Assembly (NCBI GenBank): GCA_913047775.1
Contig: CAJWUE010000068.1
Span: forward strand, 1 to 7,896
DNA from: GCA-002731945 sp913047775
GTDB taxonomy: Bacteria; Pseudomonadota; Alphaproteobacteria; MED-G09
Direction: 5' to 3'
Length of the DNA: 7,896 bases
Part shown: positions 5,148 through 7,896 of the stretch, one piece after another
Numbering within the stretch: position 1 is the first letter of the stretch
Layout: each line of letters starts with the position of its first letter
Notes under the pieces: model-generated
Seen by the model: the letters and a program-made list of their open reading frames with translations, nothing else
The model's database searches: none
What the model was told of the DNA's origin: nothing
Position numbers and translations under genes: made by a program

Positions 5148-6199
5148 GAAAAACTTCTATTGATTTCGTTGATAGCTCGTGTTCCTGGGGATAATTCTTT
5201 CTGTGTTAACGAATTAAAGGGCTTGATAGAGGTTTGAAGGCTATCATGAATATCCTTTTCATTCTGATCTAAATATAAAAGACCCGTAACTATCTCACCT
5301 TTATCACGCGAATCGGTAATCCTTGAAATAGCATTACGCCTGCTTGAGGGATCATAGCGCCTGCTAAGTTTATGCAATATCATCTTTGATCCATCATGTA
5401 TTTCTACTTCCATTGAACTGCCTTCTTTATAATCAATTTTTATTTCTTGGTGCTCAGGCAAAATATCCAAAAAACCCAATGCTTCATTATGTTCTCTAAA
5501 ATATTCGTAACTTTTAGTAGATGTTCCATGATTATTAAAAGTGACACACGGCGAAATAACATCAATAAAAGAAAAACCTTTATAACTCATCCCGGCTCTA
5601 ATTAATGGAATCAGCTGATCCTTGTCCCCAGAAAAACTTCTTGCGACAAATCCTGCTCCCATTTGTATTGCGAGTGCAGCTAAATCAATTGATTCAAACT
5701 TATTTTCTTCACCTTTACGACCCTTAGATTCTATATCATTGGTAGCCGAAAACTGGCCTTTAGTTAGTCCGTAAGTTCCATTATTTTCGACTATGTAGAC
5801 CATATTTAATCTTCTTCGGACGATGTGACAGAATTGCCCTAAACCTATCGATGCTGTATCTCCATCACCTGAAACTCCTAGATAAAATAAATCTCTATTT
5901 GCTAAATTGGCTCCCGTAGCAACGGACGGCATTCGTCCGTGAACAGAGTTAAACCCGTGCGATTTATTTAAGAAATATGTTGGTGTTTTCGATGAACAAC
6001 CTATACCTGAAAGTTTCGCAAGCCTATGAGCAGGAATTGATAGTTGGAAGCATGCTTCTATTATTGCTGATGATATTGAATCATGGCCACATCCAGCACA
6101 AAGAGTTGACAAGGCTCCCTCATAATCTCTACGGGTCAGACCAAGGTTATTTTTGGGTAAATTTGGATGCCTAACTATTGGTTTTTTTATAAAACTCAT
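5144..6199 (-). CDS. korB: 2-oxoacid:ferredoxin oxidoreductase, beta subunit (probable 2-oxoglutarate:ferredoxin oxidoreductase KorB)
   Basis: A 351-residue subunit carrying the thiamine diphosphate and [4Fe-4S] sites of the enzyme that converts a 2-oxoacid plus CoA to acyl-CoA, CO2 and reduced ferredoxin. Cys34 and Cys37 (CAGCGH), Cys68 (IGCSSK) and Cys218 (SPC) reproduce the spacing of the four cluster cysteines in Sulfolobus 2-oxoacid:ferredoxin oxidoreductase (12, 15, 46, 197). The diphosphate-binding motif is GDGD (111-114) with Asn139/Asn140 at its end. Lys71 and Leu145 (YGLTKGQ) match the Sulfolobus Lys49 and Leu123 that contact the 2-oxoacid, fitting a 2-oxoglutarate-type pocket. HGRMPSVATGANLANRDL (87-104) is typical of KorB of aerobic bacteria, as is the C-terminal region with VTGLLYLDQ. 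It lies 8 bases downstream of korA, with AGG at 6209-6207 as a weak ribosome binding site, so the two are cotranscribed. Confidence 0.93.
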   Translation of the reverse strand: MSFIKKPIVRHPNLPKNNLGLTRRDYEGALSTLCAGCGHDSISSAIIEACFQLSIPAHRLAKLSGIGCSSKTPTYFLNKSHGFNSVHGRMPSVATGANLANRDLFYLGVSGDGDTASIGLGQFCHIVRRRLNMVYIVENNGTYGLTKGQFSATNDIESKGRKGEENKFESIDLAALAIQMGAGFVARSFSGDKDQLIPLIRAGMSYKGFSFIDVISPCVTFNNHGTSTKSYEYFREHNEALGFLDILPEHQEIKIDYKEGSSMEVEIHDGSKMILHKLSRRYDPSSRRNAISRITDSRDKGEIVTGLLYLDQNEKDIHDSLQTSIKPFNSLTQKELSPGTRAINEINRSFS

Positions 6200-6207
6200 T
6201 TTTAAAC

Positions 6208-7896
6208 CTATGCTGCTGATTTGGTTTTTTTAATTAATCTTGATAGAGATTCATCTTCTTTAACTCTTCCAATAAATTCTTCAACTATAAAATCAGCTGT
6301 AACAGGATTCCCATCAAAATTTAATATGGATTGTAATTTACTAAAATCTTTTTCTAATTCTGTTGCAATCATTGCCCTCATCTGAGCATCCCTATTTTGT
6401 TCAAGAATGAAAACATATTTATGATCGTCAATAAAACGCTCTAATTTTCTGTCAAAAGGAAAGGAACGGATCCTTAACCTATCAAAAGAAAAACCTTTAT
6501 CCTTTAAAACATCAACTGCCTCATCCACTGCTGGTGAAGTCGATCCAAAATAAATGATACCTAACTCAGTATTATTTTTTGATCCTCTTTTTATTGATCG
6601 TGGAAGGTAGCGGGAAGACTTATCAAACTTCTTTGCAATACGTGTTAAATTGTCAGCATTTATTCGTCCATCTTCTGTATATCCTGCAAAGGCATCATGG
6701 GAAGTGCCCCTAGTAAAAAAAGCTCCTTTGGATTCGTGAGTACCGGGTATAGTTCTGTAAGGAACTCCATCACCATCAATATCCAGGTATCTTCCCCACA
6801 TCTCTAATTCGTCAAGTTCTTTTGCCTTTAAAACTTTTCCCCTATCATATTTATATTTTTCATCCCACTCTAAAGGGTCCACAATCCAATCATTCATACC
6901 CATATCTAAATCACTCATCACTATTACAGGGGTTTGGAGTCTTTCGGAAATATCAAAAGCTCTTGCAGACATCTCAAAGCATTCTTTTGGATCTCCAGGA
7001 AATAATAAGATATGCTTGGTGTCCCCGTGAGAGGCAAATGCGGAGGATATTATGTCTGATTGCTGTGTTCGAGTAGGCATCCCTGTCGAAGGGCCACCTC
7101 TTTGGATATTAAATACAACAAGTGGTATTTCAGCAAAATAAGCTAAGCCTAAAAATTCTGACATCAATGATATCCCAGGTCCAGATGTGGTGGTAAATGC
7201 TCTAGCGCCATTCCAATTAGCACCGATTGCAATTCCTATAGCTGCTAATTCATCCTCAGCTTGGATTACGGCTCCCTTAATTTTTCCATCTGAGTCTGAA
7301 CGAAATTTATTTAGATATTTTTGAAAAGCTTCTGCTAAAGATGTTGAGGGAGTTATTGGGTACCATGAAGCAACGGTAGCCCCTCCATAAATACAACCCA
7401 ATCCAGCGGCTTCATTTCCTTGAATCATAATTTTTTTACTTTTTGGTCTCATAGTTTTCAATGATAAATTGAAATCGTCTTTCAAATCTTCTAGAGCATA
7501 TTTTCTTCCAAGATTTAAGGCATGAATATTAGGTTCTATCAATTTAGGTTTTTTTTGAAACTCCTCTTTAATAAGACCTTTAATGATGCTTATATCCATT
7601 TTTAGTAATATGGATAATGCTCCAAGACACACAATATTTTTAAAAAGCTGCCTTTGCCTTGGATCATCATAATACTCAGCACAAATAGACGCCATTGGAA
7701 TGCCAACAATATTAACATCCTTCCTCCCAAATTTCCTCGGCATAGTATTATCGTAAATTAGGTAACCGCCCGGTACCACATCTTTAATGTCTGATTGGTA
7801 TGTTTGAGGGTTTAAAGCGACCAAGCAATCTATACCTTCCCTCCTGGCTATATAACCGTCTTTGTTTACCCTGATCTCATACCAGGTCGGAAGGCC
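6208..7896 (-). CDS. korA: 2-oxoacid:ferredoxin oxidoreductase, fused gamma-alpha subunit (KorA), N-terminus beyond the window
   Basis: Open from the right edge for 562 codons, so the true start is outside; a TTG at 7824 is internal, because family-typical sequence (PTWYEIRVNKDGYIARREGI) is encoded before it. Numbering from the first visible codon, residues 1 to about 150 are the gamma domain (LVALNPQTY, and IPMASICAE in the last third). From about 160 comes the alpha domain: GNEAAGLG, the substrate-binding YPITPST motif (179-185), QAEDELAAIGIAIGA, TSGPGISLMSEFLGLAYFAE and GGPSTGMPTRTQQSD (267-281). GYTEDG follows, then the transketolase C-terminal-like domain ending in LIKKTKSAA. The one-polypeptide gamma-alpha form is known from Sulfolobus and from aerobic bacterial KorAB such as that of mycobacteria, in contrast to four-subunit anaerobe enzymes. 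About 50-70 residues, including the first glycine-rich segment, are probably missing. It pairs with korB. Confidence 0.93.
   Translation of the reverse strand, partial: GLPTWYEIRVNKDGYIARREGIDCLVALNPQTYQSDIKDVVPGGYLIYDNTMPRKFGRKDVNIVGIPMASICAEYYDDPRQRQLFKNIVCLGALSILLKMDISIIKGLIKEEFQKKPKLIEPNIHALNLGRKYALEDLKDDFNLSLKTMRPKSKKIMIQGNEAAGLGCIYGGATVASWYPITPSTSLAEAFQKYLNKFRSDSDGKIKGAVIQAEDELAAIGIAIGANWNGARAFTTTSGPGISLMSEFLGLAYFAEIPLVVFNIQRGGPSTGMPTRTQQSDIISSAFASHGDTKHILLFPGDPKECFEMSARAFDISERLQTPVIVMSDLDMGMNDWIVDPLEWDEKYKYDRGKVLKAKELDELEMWGRYLDIDGDGVPYRTIPGTHESKGAFFTRGTSHDAFAGYTEDGRINADNLTRIAKKFDKSSRYLPRSIKRGSKNNTELGIIYFGSTSPAVDEAVDVLKDKGFSFDRLRIRSFPFDRKLERFIDDHKYVFILEQNRDAQMRAMIATELEKDFSKLQSILNFDGNPVTADFIVEEFIGRVKEDESLSRLIKKTKSAA

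Noticed and set aside
7822..7824. TTG as the start of korA
   Set aside because: The frame is open to the window edge and the 24 codons before it encode sequence typical of the gamma domain, so this TTG is an internal leucine.
1..7896. Defence, mobile-element or CRISPR content
   Set aside because: No transposase, integrase, nuclease, toxin, reverse transcriptase or regularly spaced repeat is visible. The only repeat is the paralogous crotonase segment.

Overview
The window is A+T-rich bacterial DNA with eight protein-coding genes packed almost end to end. I see no RNA gene, insertion sequence, CRISPR array, phage gene or origin. The content is metabolic: a ring-hydroxylating (Rieske-type) oxygenase fragment, two tandem crotonase-fold enzymes, a divergent amidohydrolase of the N-acyl-D-amino-acid deacylase family, a glyoxalase/VOC protein, an NmrA-like NAD(P)-binding protein, and a 2-oxoacid:ferredoxin oxidoreductase (KorAB) of the gamma-alpha fusion type common in aerobes. 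An oxygenase beside an aerobe-type KorAB, short spacers and low G+C suggest an aerobic heterotroph, perhaps a free-living marine proteobacterium or a similar bacterioplankton lineage. The lineage is an inference that I cannot prove from this sequence.

Layout. A Rieske oxygenase alpha-subunit gene runs off the left edge on the minus strand (1-236). Diverging from it are two crotonase genes on the plus strand (325-1113 and 1137-1892). Their last 198 bases are nearly identical, with 5 differences, all synonymous, while the sequence just upstream is much more diverged; this points to gene conversion. The second crotonase gene converges on the amidohydrolase gene (1894-3561, minus) with one base between the two stop codons. 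A probable intrinsic terminator (1881-1915) is built from the 3' ends of both reading frames. An A+T-rich divergent spacer (3562-3650) leads to a coupled plus-strand pair, VOC protein (3651-4184) and NmrA-like protein (4194-5147). The last of these overlaps tail to tail by four bases with korB (5144-6199, minus), which lies 8 bases downstream of korA (6208 to beyond 7896, minus). korA is cut by the right edge.

Function. KorAB is the most securely assigned system: thiamine diphosphate, iron-sulfur and 2-oxoacid binding residues are all visible, and the expected reaction is CoA-dependent oxidation of 2-oxoglutarate (or a related 2-oxoacid) with reduction of ferredoxin. The other genes look like parts of a catabolic route for an unidentified ring-containing or acyl-CoA substrate (oxygenase, CoA-ester isomerase/hydratase-like enzymes, amidohydrolase, VOC enzyme, reductase), but the sequence does not identify the substrate. 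Three enzymes depart from textbook active sites. Both crotonases lack the two hydratase glutamates but keep a glutamate at the position used by enoyl-CoA isomerases. The amidohydrolase has no histidine at all between residues 153 and 423, so it lacks two canonical metal-site histidines. I found no evidence of a defence, mobile or otherwise wholly new system; these enzyme variants and the gene-conversion pattern are the most interesting content.
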